In this document: in pieces, positions 23,369-32,027 of the stretch
Layout: the number at the start of each line of letters is the position of its first letter
Position numbering within the stretch: position 1 is the first letter of the stretch
NCBI GenBank assembly: GCA_902791035.1
Contig: CADAUA010000018.1
Span: 1-33,992 of the forward strand
DNA from: an uncultured Coriobacteriaceae bacterium
Lineage (GTDB): Bacteria > Actinomycetota > Coriobacteriia > Coriobacteriales > Atopobiaceae
DNA: 33,992 bases
Reading direction: 5' to 3'
Notes under the pieces: generated by a model
Databases searched by the model: none
What the model was told of the DNA's origin: nothing
The model's input: only the letters and a program-made list of their open reading frames with translations
Made by a program: the position numbers and the translations under genes

Positions 23369-25198
23369 ATGGGAATCCTCATAGGCCTCGAGCACGTGAG
23401 CCAGGAGTGGCCTGGCAAGCCTGTGCTGGCCGACCAGACCATCGGGGTAAACGAGGGCGAGCGCATAGGCATCGTGGGCAGGAACGGCGACGGCAAGTCT
23501 ACGCTCCTCTCGCTGGTGACGCACCAGCTGGAGCCGGACTCAGGCAACGTGACCTGGAGGAACGGCATCCACGTGGGCTGGATCGGCCAGCAGGACTCTC
23601 TCGACGACGCAGAGACCGTGAGCCATGCCGTGGTGGGGGACACGCCGGACTACGTGTGGGCCTCGGACCCCCGCACCCGCGCCATCATCCGCGAGCTCAT
23701 AGGGGACCTGCCCTGGGAGGGGCTGGTGGGCGAGCTTTCCGGCGGCCAGCGGCGTCGCTGCGACCTTGCCCGCCTGCTGGTGGGGACCTGGGACGTGGTG
23801 TGCATGGACGAGCCCACCAACCACCTGGACATGCATGCCATCCGCTGGCTGGCGGACCACCTCAAGCACCGCTGGCCGGAGGGCGAGGGGGCACTCCTGG
23901 TGGTCACGCACGACCGATGGTTCCTGGACGAGGTCTGCGAGCACATGTGGGAGGTCCACGACCAGGTGATTGAGCCCTTCGAGGGCGGCTACTCCGCCTA
24001 CATCCAGCAGCGGGTGGAGCGCCAGCGCATGGCCGCCGTCATGGAGGAGCGCAGGCAGAACACCCTGCGCAAGGAGCTCAACTGGCTGGCCCACGGGGCC
24101 AAGGCCCGTACCAGCAAGCCCAAGTTCCGCATCGACGCCGCCATGGCCCTCTTGGCCGATGACCCGCCTCTGAGAAACCCCATCGAACTCAAGCGCCTGG
24201 CCGTGAGCCGCCTGGGCAAGCAGGTCATAGAGATGAAGGGCGCGGGCTTCTCGTACGACGGCCGGCGCGAGGACGACGTCTTCTCCGGCATCGACTGGAT
24301 CGTGGGGCCGGGCGACCGCTACGGCATCTTGGGCGAGAACGGCGCCGGCAAGTCGACGCTCCTCAAGGTGATGACAGGAAGGCTCCAACCCAGTGAGGGC
24401 ACGGTCAAGATAGGCAAGTCCGTGCGGTTCGGCTGGATGAGCCAGCACCTGGATGCCCTGGGCGACAAGGACGACTGGCGGGTGCGGGAGCTCCTCAAGC
24501 GCTACAGGTCCTACTACGTGGTGGACGGCAAGGAGCAGAGCCCCATGCAGCTCCTGGAGCGGCTGGGCTTTAGGCGGAGCGAGTTCGAGGAGTTCATCCG
24601 CGACCTCTCCGGCGGCCAGCGCCGCCGCCTGGCCCTTCTCTGCGTGCTCCTGGACGAGCCCAACGTGCTCGTGCTCGACGAGCCCGGCAACGACCTGGAC
24701 ACGGACATGCTGGCCGTGATGGAGGACCTGCTGGACACCTGGCCCGGCACCATGCTGGTGGTGAGCCACGACCGCTACCTGCTGGAGCGCGTGACGGACG
24801 ACCAGTTCGCCCTCATCGACGGGCAGCTCCGCCACGTGCCAGGAGGGGTGGACGAGTACCTGGGCCTCCTCGACGAGCGCAACCGGGCTCGCGAGCAGGC
24901 CACGGACGCCGTACAGGCCTCCGTGGTGGCACCCGAGGCCCAGAAGGGCGGCATGCACCCGTCCGGCCTCTCCAACACCGAGCGCCGCGAGGCAAAGAAG
25001 CGCTTCGACGCCGTGGAGCGCAGGCTGCGCAAGGCCGAGGGTGAGCCGGACCGCATCCGTGGCCTCATGGCCGCCGCCGACCCCACCGACTACGCCGAGC
25101 TCGCGCGTTTGCAGGGCGAGCTCGACTCCGCACTCGCTACCATAGATGACCTGGAAGGGGAGTGGCTAGAGCTCTCCGACCTTCTTGGTATCGAATAG
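23369..25198 (+). CDS. ABC-F family ATPase, Uup type
   Basis: This 609-residue soluble protein has two ATPase domains. Domain 1 has Walker A GRNGDGKST (37-45), signature LSGGQRRR and Walker B VVCMDEPTNHLD. Domain 2 has GENGAGKST, LSGGQRRR and VLVLDEPGNDLD. The interdomain arm includes RKELNWLAHGAKARTSKPK, which is the hallmark of Uup and separates it from the ABC-F protein at 6.3 kb. A C-terminal helical pair (about residues 535-609) matches the Uup DNA/ribosome-binding coiled coil. Uup proteins act on ribosomes and limit imprecise transposon excision in E. coli. The ATG at 23369 has only a distant AAGGA, so start efficiency may depend on the hairpin leader. It is followed after 10 bases by the ABC exporter pair. 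Confidence 0.92.
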   Translation: MGILIGLEHVSQEWPGKPVLADQTIGVNEGERIGIVGRNGDGKSTLLSLVTHQLEPDSGNVTWRNGIHVGWIGQQDSLDDAETVSHAVVGDTPDYVWASDPRTRAIIRELIGDLPWEGLVGELSGGQRRRCDLARLLVGTWDVVCMDEPTNHLDMHAIRWLADHLKHRWPEGEGALLVVTHDRWFLDEVCEHMWEVHDQVIEPFEGGYSAYIQQRVERQRMAAVMEERRQNTLRKELNWLAHGAKARTSKPKFRIDAAMALLADDPPLRNPIELKRLAVSRLGKQVIEMKGAGFSYDGRREDDVFSGIDWIVGPGDRYGILGENGAGKSTLLKVMTGRLQPSEGTVKIGKSVRFGWMSQHLDALGDKDDWRVRELLKRYRSYYVVDGKEQSPMQLLERLGFRRSEFEEFIRDLSGGQRRRLALLCVLLDEPNVLVLDEPGNDLDTDMLAVMEDLLDTWPGTMLVVSHDRYLLERVTDDQFALIDGQLRHVPGGVDEYLGLLDERNRAREQATDAVQASVVAPEAQKGGMHPSGLSNTERREAKKRFDAVERRLRKAEGEPDRIRGLMAAADPTDYAELARLQGELDSALATIDDLEGEWLELSDLLGIE

Positions 25199-25208
25199 GA
25201 GGCCAGAC

Positions 25209-26960
25209 GTGAGGCGCATCCTGAGTCGTTTCGTGATGCCCAAGTACGGCTTCAAGGTGGTTCTGGGCATGGCTTGCAAGGTGGTTGAGGTGGTCTTCGA
25301 CCTCCTCACACCCGTGGTCGTGGCCCGCATGATCGACGTGGGCGTCCGTAACCGCGATTCCGGCGAGGTCATGCGGCTGGGGCTTCTCCTGGTGCTCTTT
25401 GCGGCCATCGGCTACTGCTTCACGCTCGTGTGCCAGAAGATGGCGGCGCTCGTGTCGCAGGGAGCCTGCACCGACGTGCGCAACGAGCTCTTCTCCAAGG
25501 TGCAGGAGCTCTCCTCGGCCGACGTGGATCGCTTTGGCACGCCGTCCCTCATGACGCGCCTCACGAACGACGTGAACCAGGTGCAGGTGACCATCGCCCT
25601 GGGCATCCGACAGCTCATCCGCTGGCCCTTCCTGGCCGTGGGCTCCATGGTGGCCGCCCTTCTCATCGACGAGGAGCTGGGCCTCATCTTCCTGGTGTGC
25701 ACGCCCGTGATAGGGCTCGTCTTCTGGTGGGTCATGCACCGTCTCGTGCCCTACTTCAGGCAGCTGCAAGGCAGGCTGGACCAGGTCTCGCTCGTTACCC
25801 GCGAGGCCCTCTCGGGTGTTCGCGTGATCCGGGCCTTCCGCCGCGAGGAGTCTGAGGGCCGGCGCTTCCGCGAGGCGGCGGACGCCCAGACGACCACGGC
25901 CATCGGGGTGGGGCGCCTCTCGGCCATCCTCAACCCGGCGACACTGCTGGTCATGGACCTGGGCGTGGTAGCCATCCTCTGGGCAGGCGGCGCACGCGTG
26001 GATGCCGGCGAGCTCACCCAGGGTGAGGTCATGGCCTTCGTCAACTACATGACGCAGACGCTCGTGTCCATCGTGTACGTGGCCAACCTGGTGACGGTCT
26101 TCACCCGCGGCGAGGCCTCGGCCAAGCGCGTCTTCGAGGTGCTGGACTGCGAGCCCGCCGTGAGCGACAAGGGCCTCGTGCCCGTGCCCGTGAGCGACGC
26201 CACGCTGGGGTCCGGCATGGCGGTCGAGCTCGAGCGCGCGGGCTTCACCTACGAGGGGGCCAAGGTCCCCGCACTCGACGACGTGACGGTCCGCCTGGGA
26301 GCGGGGCAGATCCTCGGCATCATCGGTGGCACGGGTTCCGGCAAGTCCACGCTCGTCTCGCTCGTGCCCCGGCTCTACGACGCGACCCAGGGAACCGTGC
26401 GCGTATTCGGACACGACGTGCGCGAGTACCCCTTCGAACAGCTGCGGGGCATCGTGGCCACCGTGCCACAGAAGGCCTCGCTCGTGAGCGGAACCATACG
26501 GTCCAACCTCTGCTGGCGCAATCCCGATGCCACGGACGACGAGCTCTGGGCCGCGCTCCAGGTGGCCCAGGCGGCCGACTTCGTGCAGCAGAAGGAGGGG
26601 CAGCTGGACGCCGTGGTGGAGGCAGGCGGCAGGAACTTCTCCGGCGGACAGCGCCAGCGCCTGACCATCGCACGTGCGCTCGTGGGGAGCCCGCGCATCG
26701 TGATCCTGGACGACTCTGCCTCCGCCTTGGACTTTGCCACGGACGCCCGCCTCCGCCAGGCCCTGCGTGGCATGCGCAACCAGCTGACCACCATAGTGGT
26801 CTCCCAGCGCGTCTCGGCCGTGATGGGGGCAGACCAGATCCTGGTGCTCGACCATGGCCGCGTGGCAGGGCTGGGACCGCACCGCACGCTCGTGCGCGAG
26901 TGCCCGCTCTACCGAGAGATCTGCCTCTCGCAGCTGCGTCCCGAGGAGGTCGATGCCTGA
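25209..26960 (+). CDS. Heterodimeric ABC exporter subunit with degenerate ATP site
   Basis: This 583-residue half-transporter has six membrane helices (about residues 15-310) and a C-terminal ATPase domain. Walker A is GGTGSGKS (373-380) and the signature is FSGGQRQR. The catalytic Glu after Walker B is Asp502 (ILDDSASALD), and the switch His is Gln533 (VVSQRVS). These changes are the known pattern of the non-hydrolysing site in heterodimeric exporters such as BmrCD and TM287/288. The start is a GTG at 25209 with AGGAGG six bases upstream; an upstream TTG at 25185 is rejected because the ribosome binding site would lie inside the gene. Its stop overlaps the partner's start by one base. The substrate is not predictable; drugs, peptides or lipids are possible. 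Confidence 0.93.
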   Translation: MRRILSRFVMPKYGFKVVLGMACKVVEVVFDLLTPVVVARMIDVGVRNRDSGEVMRLGLLLVLFAAIGYCFTLVCQKMAALVSQGACTDVRNELFSKVQELSSADVDRFGTPSLMTRLTNDVNQVQVTIALGIRQLIRWPFLAVGSMVAALLIDEELGLIFLVCTPVIGLVFWWVMHRLVPYFRQLQGRLDQVSLVTREALSGVRVIRAFRREESEGRRFREAADAQTTTAIGVGRLSAILNPATLLVMDLGVVAILWAGGARVDAGELTQGEVMAFVNYMTQTLVSIVYVANLVTVFTRGEASAKRVFEVLDCEPAVSDKGLVPVPVSDATLGSGMAVELERAGFTYEGAKVPALDDVTVRLGAGQILGIIGGTGSGKSTLVSLVPRLYDATQGTVRVFGHDVREYPFEQLRGIVATVPQKASLVSGTIRSNLCWRNPDATDDELWAALQVAQAADFVQQKEGQLDAVVEAGGRNFSGGQRQRLTIARALVGSPRIVILDDSASALDFATDARLRQALRGMRNQLTTIVVSQRVSAVMGADQILVLDHGRVAGLGPHRTLVRECPLYREICLSQLRPEEVDA

Positions 26961-28816
26961 TGCCCAACCCCTACTCCGCAACCGGTGGCGCCGCCACCAT
27001 GGTAGCGACCGTCCGTGGCGACATGGGCGGAGGCGGCAACGACCGCAACGACCTGGGGCAGACGTCCGGGATGCCGGCGGGGCAGGTGCTCAGGCGCCTC
27101 GGGGCCTACGTGCGCCCCCATGCCGTGTCCTGCGTCCTGAGCTTCGTGGCGTCGGCGGTGAGCGTGGTCGGCCAGCTCTACGTCCCCATCCTCATAGGAC
27201 GGGCCATAGACCTCATCGTGGGCGCGGGCCAGGTGGACTTCGCGGCGCTCGCACCCCTCACGGTACGACTGGCGGTGGTGGTCGTGATGGCCGGCGTGGC
27301 CCAGTGGCTCTCTGGCTACTGCACCAACCGCCTCACCTACGAGACGGTGCGGGACCTGCGTGTGGAGGCTTACGACAAGCTCCGCAGCCTGCCCCTCTCC
27401 ACGCTGGACTCCCACGCCCACGGCGACCTTCTCTCCCGCGTGGTCAACGACGTGGACCAGGTGGGCGACGGCCTCCTCCAGGGCCTGACCCAGCTCTTCA
27501 CGGGCGTAATCACGATCGTGGGCACCCTCTGCTTCATGTTCTCCATCTCGGTGCCCGTGGGACTCGTGGTCGTGCTCGTGACGCCCCTCTCCATACTCGT
27601 GGCCGGCCTCATCGCGCGCAGGTCGGCATCCAGCTTCAAGGACCAGCAGGCCCTCCAGGGCGAGCTGGGCGGCTACGTGGAGGAGATGGTGGGCAACCAG
27701 AAGCTCGTATCCGCCTTCGCCCACGGCCACCAGACCGAGGAAGGCTTCCGGGAGGTTAACTCGCGTCTCTACACCTCGGGCGAGCATGCACAGTTCGTGA
27801 GCTCCCTCTCCAACCCCTCGACCCGCCTGGTGAACAACATCACCTATGCCGTGGTGGCTATCGTGGGCTGCACCTGCGTGATCACGGGTGCTCCTTCCGT
27901 ACTCTCCGTGGGCCAGGTACAGAGCTTCCTTGCCTACGCCAACCAGTACATGAAGCCCTTCAACGAGATAAGCGCCGTCGTCACGCAGGTGCAGACGGCC
28001 TTCGCCTCGGCACGGCGCGTCTTCGCCCTTCTCGATGCCGAGGAGGAGGTGGCGGATCCCGCCGAGCCAGAGCATGTGGAGGAGCCAAGGGGCGAGCTGG
28101 ACTTCAGCCACGTGGACTTCTCCTACGTAAAGGACAAGCCCCTGCTCAAGGACATCAGCTTCCACGCGGCACCCGGCGAGCGCCTGGCCCTCGTGGGCCC
28201 CACGGGCTGTGGCAAGACCACCCTGATCAACCTCCTGCTGCGCTTCTACGACGTGGACGCGGGCACCATAAGGGTCGACGGGGTGGACACCTCCCAGCTC
28301 ACGCGCGCGGAGCTGCGGTCGCTCTTTGGCATGGTCCTGCAGGACACCTGGCTCTTCGAGGGCACCGTGCGCGACAACATCGCCTACGGCGTTCCCGATG
28401 CCACCCAGGAGCAGGTCGAGGATGCCGCCAAGCGCGCCCATGCCCACAAGTTCATCGTGCAGCTGCCCCAGGGCTACGACACCGTGATCGGTGAGGAGGG
28501 CGGGTCGCTCTCGCAGGGCCAGCGCCAGCTCCTCTGCATCGCTCGGGTGATGCTCGCCGACCCCAAGGTGCTCCTCCTGGACGAGGCCACCAGCTCCATC
28601 GACACCCGCACCGAGCTTCAGGTCCAGGACGCCTTCGACCGCATGATGGAGGGCAGGACCTCGCTCGTCGTTGCCCACCGACTTTCTACCATTCGCAATG
28701 CCGACTGTATCCTCGTGATGCGAGACGGCCATATAGTGGAGAGCGGCACGCACGACGAGCTACTGGCGCGCGGCGGCTTCTACGCCAAGCTCTACGAGAG
28801 CCAGTTCGACCGATAG
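26960..28816 (+). CDS. Heterodimeric ABC exporter subunit with canonical catalytic site
   Basis: This 618-residue half-transporter has a Gly/Asn-rich cytoplasmic N-terminus (about residues 1-40), six membrane helices (about 55-340) and an ATPase domain. Walker A is GPTGCGKTT, and Walker B VLLLDEATSSID keeps catalytic Glu542. The switch His is present in VVAHRLST. The signature is the non-canonical LSQGQ (517-521), which would face the Asp502 site of the partner. The pair therefore has one active and one degenerate ATP site. Start and partner stop share TGATG, which favours equal synthesis. A 31-bp palindromic repeat lies 8 bases after the stop. Confidence 0.94.
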   Translation: MPNPYSATGGAATMVATVRGDMGGGGNDRNDLGQTSGMPAGQVLRRLGAYVRPHAVSCVLSFVASAVSVVGQLYVPILIGRAIDLIVGAGQVDFAALAPLTVRLAVVVVMAGVAQWLSGYCTNRLTYETVRDLRVEAYDKLRSLPLSTLDSHAHGDLLSRVVNDVDQVGDGLLQGLTQLFTGVITIVGTLCFMFSISVPVGLVVVLVTPLSILVAGLIARRSASSFKDQQALQGELGGYVEEMVGNQKLVSAFAHGHQTEEGFREVNSRLYTSGEHAQFVSSLSNPSTRLVNNITYAVVAIVGCTCVITGAPSVLSVGQVQSFLAYANQYMKPFNEISAVVTQVQTAFASARRVFALLDAEEEVADPAEPEHVEEPRGELDFSHVDFSYVKDKPLLKDISFHAAPGERLALVGPTGCGKTTLINLLLRFYDVDAGTIRVDGVDTSQLTRAELRSLFGMVLQDTWLFEGTVRDNIAYGVPDATQEQVEDAAKRAHAHKFIVQLPQGYDTVIGEEGGSLSQGQRQLLCIARVMLADPKVLLLDEATSSIDTRTELQVQDAFDRMMEGRTSLVVAHRLSTIRNADCILVMRDGHIVESGTHDELLARGGFYAKLYESQFDR

Positions 28817-28824
28817 CACGTTTG

Positions 28825-28855
28825 TGTCACAGAAGTGTCTGACACTTTTGTGACA
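28825..28855. repeat. 31-bp palindromic repeat, intergenic copy 2
   Basis: TGTCACAGAAGTGTC, one central base, then GACACTTTTGTGACA. It sits between the ABC exporter stop (28816) and the ribosome binding site of the flavoprotein gene (start 28870). The orientation is inverted relative to the copy in coaBC, with one mismatch over 31 bases. In this position it could fold as an RNA hairpin between two operons or serve as an operator. Confidence 0.93.
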
Positions 28856-28869
28856 GGAGGGGAGAGGGG

Positions 28870-30351
28870 ATGGCAGAGAAGGTCTACGACGTCGCCATCA
28901 TCGGCGCGGGGGTCAGTGGCTGCAGCATCGCGCGGGAGCTCTCCCGGCGGCGGGGCAGCTTCGTCGTCCTCGAGCGCGAGGACGACGTGTGCTGCGGCAC
29001 CACCAAGGCGAACTCCGCCATCGTGCATGCCGGCTACGATGCCATGCCAGGCTCCCTCATGGCCAGGCTCAACGTGGAGGGGTCGCGCCTCATGCCCGGC
29101 CTCTGCGAGGAGCTGGGCGTGGACCTGGCCAACATCGGCTCGCTCGTCGTCTGCACCGACCCCGAGGCCCGTCCCGGCCTGGACGACCTTCTCGCTCGCG
29201 GCGAGAAGAACGGCGTGGAGGGCCTGCGCATCGTTGAGCGCGACGAGCTCCGCGCCATGGAGCCAAACATTGCGGACGCCGCCGTGGCCGCCCTCTATGC
29301 CCCCACGGCCAGCATCGTGAACCCCTTCCAGCTCAACGTCGCCCTGGCGGAGAACGCGACCACAAACGGCGTTGAGTTCCGCTTCGACTGCCCGGTAGGA
29401 TCCGTGCGTCGGGGGCAGGACGGCCTCTGGCACCTGGGCGTACCCGACGGCGAGGTCGTGGCCCATGTGGTCGTGAACGCCGCGGGCGTCTACGCCGACG
29501 GCTTCCACAACCAGGTGAGCGCCCAGAAGCTCACGATCACCCCGCGCCGCGGCCAGTACTTCGTGCTGGACACCACTGCCGGCACCCACGTGCGTCACAC
29601 GATCTTTGCCCAGCCCACGAGGATGGGCAAGGGCGTGCTCGTCTCGCCGACGACGGCCGGCAACCTCCTGGTGGGACCTACCGCCGAGGACATAGACGAC
29701 AAGCAGGGCACGGACACCACGTCCGAGGGGCTCGACGAGGTGCGCCGCAAGTCCGCCATCACGGTGAAGGACGTCCCCCTGCGCGAGACCATCACCTCCT
29801 TCAGCGGCCTGCGTGCCCACCAGCCCGGCCACGACTTCGTAATCGGAGAGGTGGAGGGCGCCCCCGGCTTCGTTGACTGCGCGGCCATAGAGTCTCCCGG
29901 CCTCTCCGCGAGCCCCGCCGTGGGCCGCATGGTGGCAGGCATCGTCACGGACATCCTGGGCCTGCCCCAAAACCCCTCCTTCGACGGCCACCGAGACGCC
30001 CCCGTGAACCTGGAGCGCCTGACGCCCGCGGAATGGGCGGACCTTATCGCCAGGAACCCGGCCTACGGGCGCATCGTCTGCCGCTGCAGGCACATCTCCG
30101 AGGGCCAGATCGTAGACGCCATCCACGCGCCCCTAGGTGCCAGGTCTCTCGATGCCGTGAAGCGCCGCACCGAGGCCTGCATGGGCCGCTGCCAGGCGGG
30201 TTTCTGCACGCCTAAGATCATGGAGATCCTGGCTCGCGAGGTGCCGGGGCTTGCCATGGAGGACGTGACCAAGTGCGGCCCTGGGTCGGGGTTCATCGTG
30301 GGGCACGACAAGCACCTGGCCCCGGCAGGGAAGGGCGGTGATGCCCGATGA
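28870..30351 (+). CDS. GlpA-like FAD-dependent glycerol-3-phosphate dehydrogenase
   Basis: This 493-residue flavoprotein has an N-terminal dinucleotide fold (VAIIGAGVSGCSIARELSRR, about residues 8-27), a DAO-type oxidase domain including KANSAIVHAGYDA, and a C-terminal BFD-like [2Fe-2S] domain with Cys404-x-Cys406, Cys437, Cys441 and Cys446. This layout is that of the GlpA-like proteins encoded beside an FAD/NAD oxidoreductase and a DUF1667 protein in Clostridia and Thermotoga, where glycerol kinase is often nearby. The likely reaction is oxidation of glycerol 3-phosphate to dihydroxyacetone phosphate, with electrons passed through the Fe-S domain to the partner flavoprotein. GGAGGGGAGAGG precedes the ATG. 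The stop overlaps the next ATG by four bases. No glpK or glpF is in the window. Confidence 0.88.
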   Translation: MAEKVYDVAIIGAGVSGCSIARELSRRRGSFVVLEREDDVCCGTTKANSAIVHAGYDAMPGSLMARLNVEGSRLMPGLCEELGVDLANIGSLVVCTDPEARPGLDDLLARGEKNGVEGLRIVERDELRAMEPNIADAAVAALYAPTASIVNPFQLNVALAENATTNGVEFRFDCPVGSVRRGQDGLWHLGVPDGEVVAHVVVNAAGVYADGFHNQVSAQKLTITPRRGQYFVLDTTAGTHVRHTIFAQPTRMGKGVLVSPTTAGNLLVGPTAEDIDDKQGTDTTSEGLDEVRRKSAITVKDVPLRETITSFSGLRAHQPGHDFVIGEVEGAPGFVDCAAIESPGLSASPAVGRMVAGIVTDILGLPQNPSFDGHRDAPVNLERLTPAEWADLIARNPAYGRIVCRCRHISEGQIVDAIHAPLGARSLDAVKRRTEACMGRCQAGFCTPKIMEILAREVPGLAMEDVTKCGPGSGFIVGHDKHLAPAGKGGDAR

Positions 30352-31622
30352 GGCACGCTGACGTCGTCGTGATCGGCGGAGGCCCTGCGGGCCTTGCCGC
30401 AGCCATTGCCGCCCGCCAGGGCGCAGACCGCTCCGTCCTCGTCATCGAGCGCGATGTCAAGCTCGACGGCATCCTCAACCAGTGCATCCACAATGGCTTC
30501 GGCCTCATCACCTTCAACGAGGAGCTCACCGGTCCCGAGTACGCCGCGCGGTTCGAGCAGCGCGCCAGGGAGGCGGGCGTGGACTTCCTCCTGGACTCCA
30601 TGGTGCTCGACATCTCGAACGACCGCGTGGTCACCTGCGTGAGCGCAGGGCATGGGCTCGTGCAGGTGCAGGCGGGGGCCGTGGTCTTGGCCATGGGCTG
30701 CCGCGAGCGGCCCCGGGGCGCCCTCAACATTCCGGGCTTCCGTCCGGCCGGCGTCTACACGGCAGGTACCGCCCAGCGTCTCGTGAACATCGAAGGCCTC
30801 ATGCCCGGCCGGGAGGTCGTGATCCTGGGGTCCGGCGACATCGGTCTCATCATGGCGCGCCGCATGACGCTCGAGGGGGCCCACGTGGCCTGCGTGGCCG
30901 AGCTCATGCCCTTCTCCGGCGGCCTCAAGAGGAACATAGTCCAGTGCCTCGACGACTTCCAGATCCCGCTCCTGCTCTCCCATACCGTCACACGCGTGGA
31001 GGGCGAGAAGCGCGTGGAGGCCGTTTGGGTGAGCGAGGTGGACGAGCACTTGAGGCCCATCCCAGGGACCGAGGTCCGCTACCCCTGCGATACCCTGCTC
31101 CTCAGCGTAGGCCTCCTGCCGGAGAACGAGCTCTCCCGCCAGGCCGGCGTCGAGCTCTCCCGCGTGACCCGTGGCCCGGTGGTCAACGAGAGCCTGGAGA
31201 CCTCCGTCCCGGGCATCTTTGCCTGCGGAAACGTCCTCCACGTGCACGACCTCGTGGACTACGTGAGCCAGGAGGCCGCCGTGGCGGGCGCCCATGCGGC
31301 TGCCTTCGCGGACGCCCAGGCAGCGGGGAGGGAGCTGGCGGCAGCCCATGAGGTGCCCGTGGAGGCTGCGGGCGGCATCCGCTACACGGTGCCCCAGAGC
31401 ATCGACCCCGCCCGCATGCCCGACCGCCTGACCGTGCGCTTTCGCGTGGGAGGCGTCTACGAGCACCGCGCGGTCTGCGTGTACCTGGATGGCGAGCGGA
31501 TTCTGCGCCGCAAGCGGGACATCTTGGTGCCCGGCCAGATGGAGCAGGTGGACCTCAGGCGCGAGGACCTTCTCGCCCACGGCACGCTCGACAAGATCAC
31601 CCTTACCCTCGAGGAGGCATAG
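30348..31622 (+). CDS. FAD/NAD(P)-binding oxidoreductase, partner of the GlpA-like protein
   Basis: This 424-residue flavoprotein has two dinucleotide folds: VVVIGGGPAGLAAAIAARQG (residues 6-25) for FAD and VVILGSGDIGLIMARRM (about 158-174) for NAD(P). The segment ILNQCIHNGFGL with the following EELTGPEYA is characteristic of the oxidoreductase paired with GlpA-like and DUF1667 proteins. The fold is that of the disulfide reductase superfamily, but the redox CxxC is absent. I infer that it passes electrons from the dehydrogenase to NAD(P)+ or another acceptor. The ATG overlaps the previous stop; the DUF1667 gene begins two bases after its own stop. Confidence 0.87.
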   Translation: MRHADVVVIGGGPAGLAAAIAARQGADRSVLVIERDVKLDGILNQCIHNGFGLITFNEELTGPEYAARFEQRAREAGVDFLLDSMVLDISNDRVVTCVSAGHGLVQVQAGAVVLAMGCRERPRGALNIPGFRPAGVYTAGTAQRLVNIEGLMPGREVVILGSGDIGLIMARRMTLEGAHVACVAELMPFSGGLKRNIVQCLDDFQIPLLLSHTVTRVEGEKRVEAVWVSEVDEHLRPIPGTEVRYPCDTLLLSVGLLPENELSRQAGVELSRVTRGPVVNESLETSVPGIFACGNVLHVHDLVDYVSQEAAVAGAHAAAFADAQAAGRELAAAHEVPVEAAGGIRYTVPQSIDPARMPDRLTVRFRVGGVYEHRAVCVYLDGERILRRKRDILVPGQMEQVDLRREDLLAHGTLDKITLTLEEA

Positions 31623-31624
31623 CC

Positions 31625-31990
31625 ATGACCGAGGAGAAGAGAAGGCTCACCTGCATCCGCTGTCCCCGAGGCTGTGCCCTCGAGGTCACGCTGGTGGATG
31701 GCGTCGTGGCCACGGTGACCGGCAACTCCTGCCGGCGCGGAGACGTCTACGCGCGTGCGGAGGTAACCAACCCCACCCGTGTGGTCACGAGCAGCGTACC
31801 CGTGGCAGGCAGTGCTACGGCGCACATGGTGAGCGTCAAGACGGCTGGCGACGTGCCCAAGGGGGCGGTCTTCTCCGTCATGGAGGCCTTGCGGGACGTG
31901 ACCGTCCAGGCACCGGTGCGGATCGGCGACGTGGCGCTGGCAAACGTCGCGGGAACCGGAGTTGACGTGGTGGCCACCCGCAACGCCTAG
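31625..31990 (+). CDS. DUF1667 protein, four-Cys
   Basis: This 121-residue protein belongs to DUF1667. It has four Cys at positions 10, 13, 17 and 36 (CIRCPRGC and GNSCRRG), suggestive of metal or Fe-S binding, followed by VYARAEVTNPTRVVTSSVPV, which is strongly conserved in the family. It is the standard third gene of the GlpA-like operon and probably acts as a small electron carrier or assembly partner in that complex; this role is inferred from context. It starts two bases after the flavoprotein stop. Confidence 0.87.
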   Translation: MTEEKRRLTCIRCPRGCALEVTLVDGVVATVTGNSCRRGDVYARAEVTNPTRVVTSSVPVAGSATAHMVSVKTAGDVPKGAVFSVMEALRDVTVQAPVRIGDVALANVAGTGVDVVATRNA

Positions 31991-32027
31991 TACAGACTCA
32001 AGCCAATGCTTCGGAAAGGAAACGACC

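Noticed and set aside
23369..25198. Antibiotic resistance ABC-F (ARE) protein
   Set aside because: The interdomain arm and C-terminal helices match housekeeping Uup; nothing in the sequence shows a resistance-type extended loop.
26909..28753. 614-codon minus-strand open frame opposite the second exporter subunit
   Set aside because: The + strand carries all ABC motifs; the antisense frame arises from high third-position GC.
28825..28855. Intrinsic terminator for the ABC exporter operon
   Set aside because: The palindrome would fold in RNA, but it is AT-rich at its ends, is followed by a purine-rich ribosome binding site and not by a U tract, and also occurs inside a coding region.
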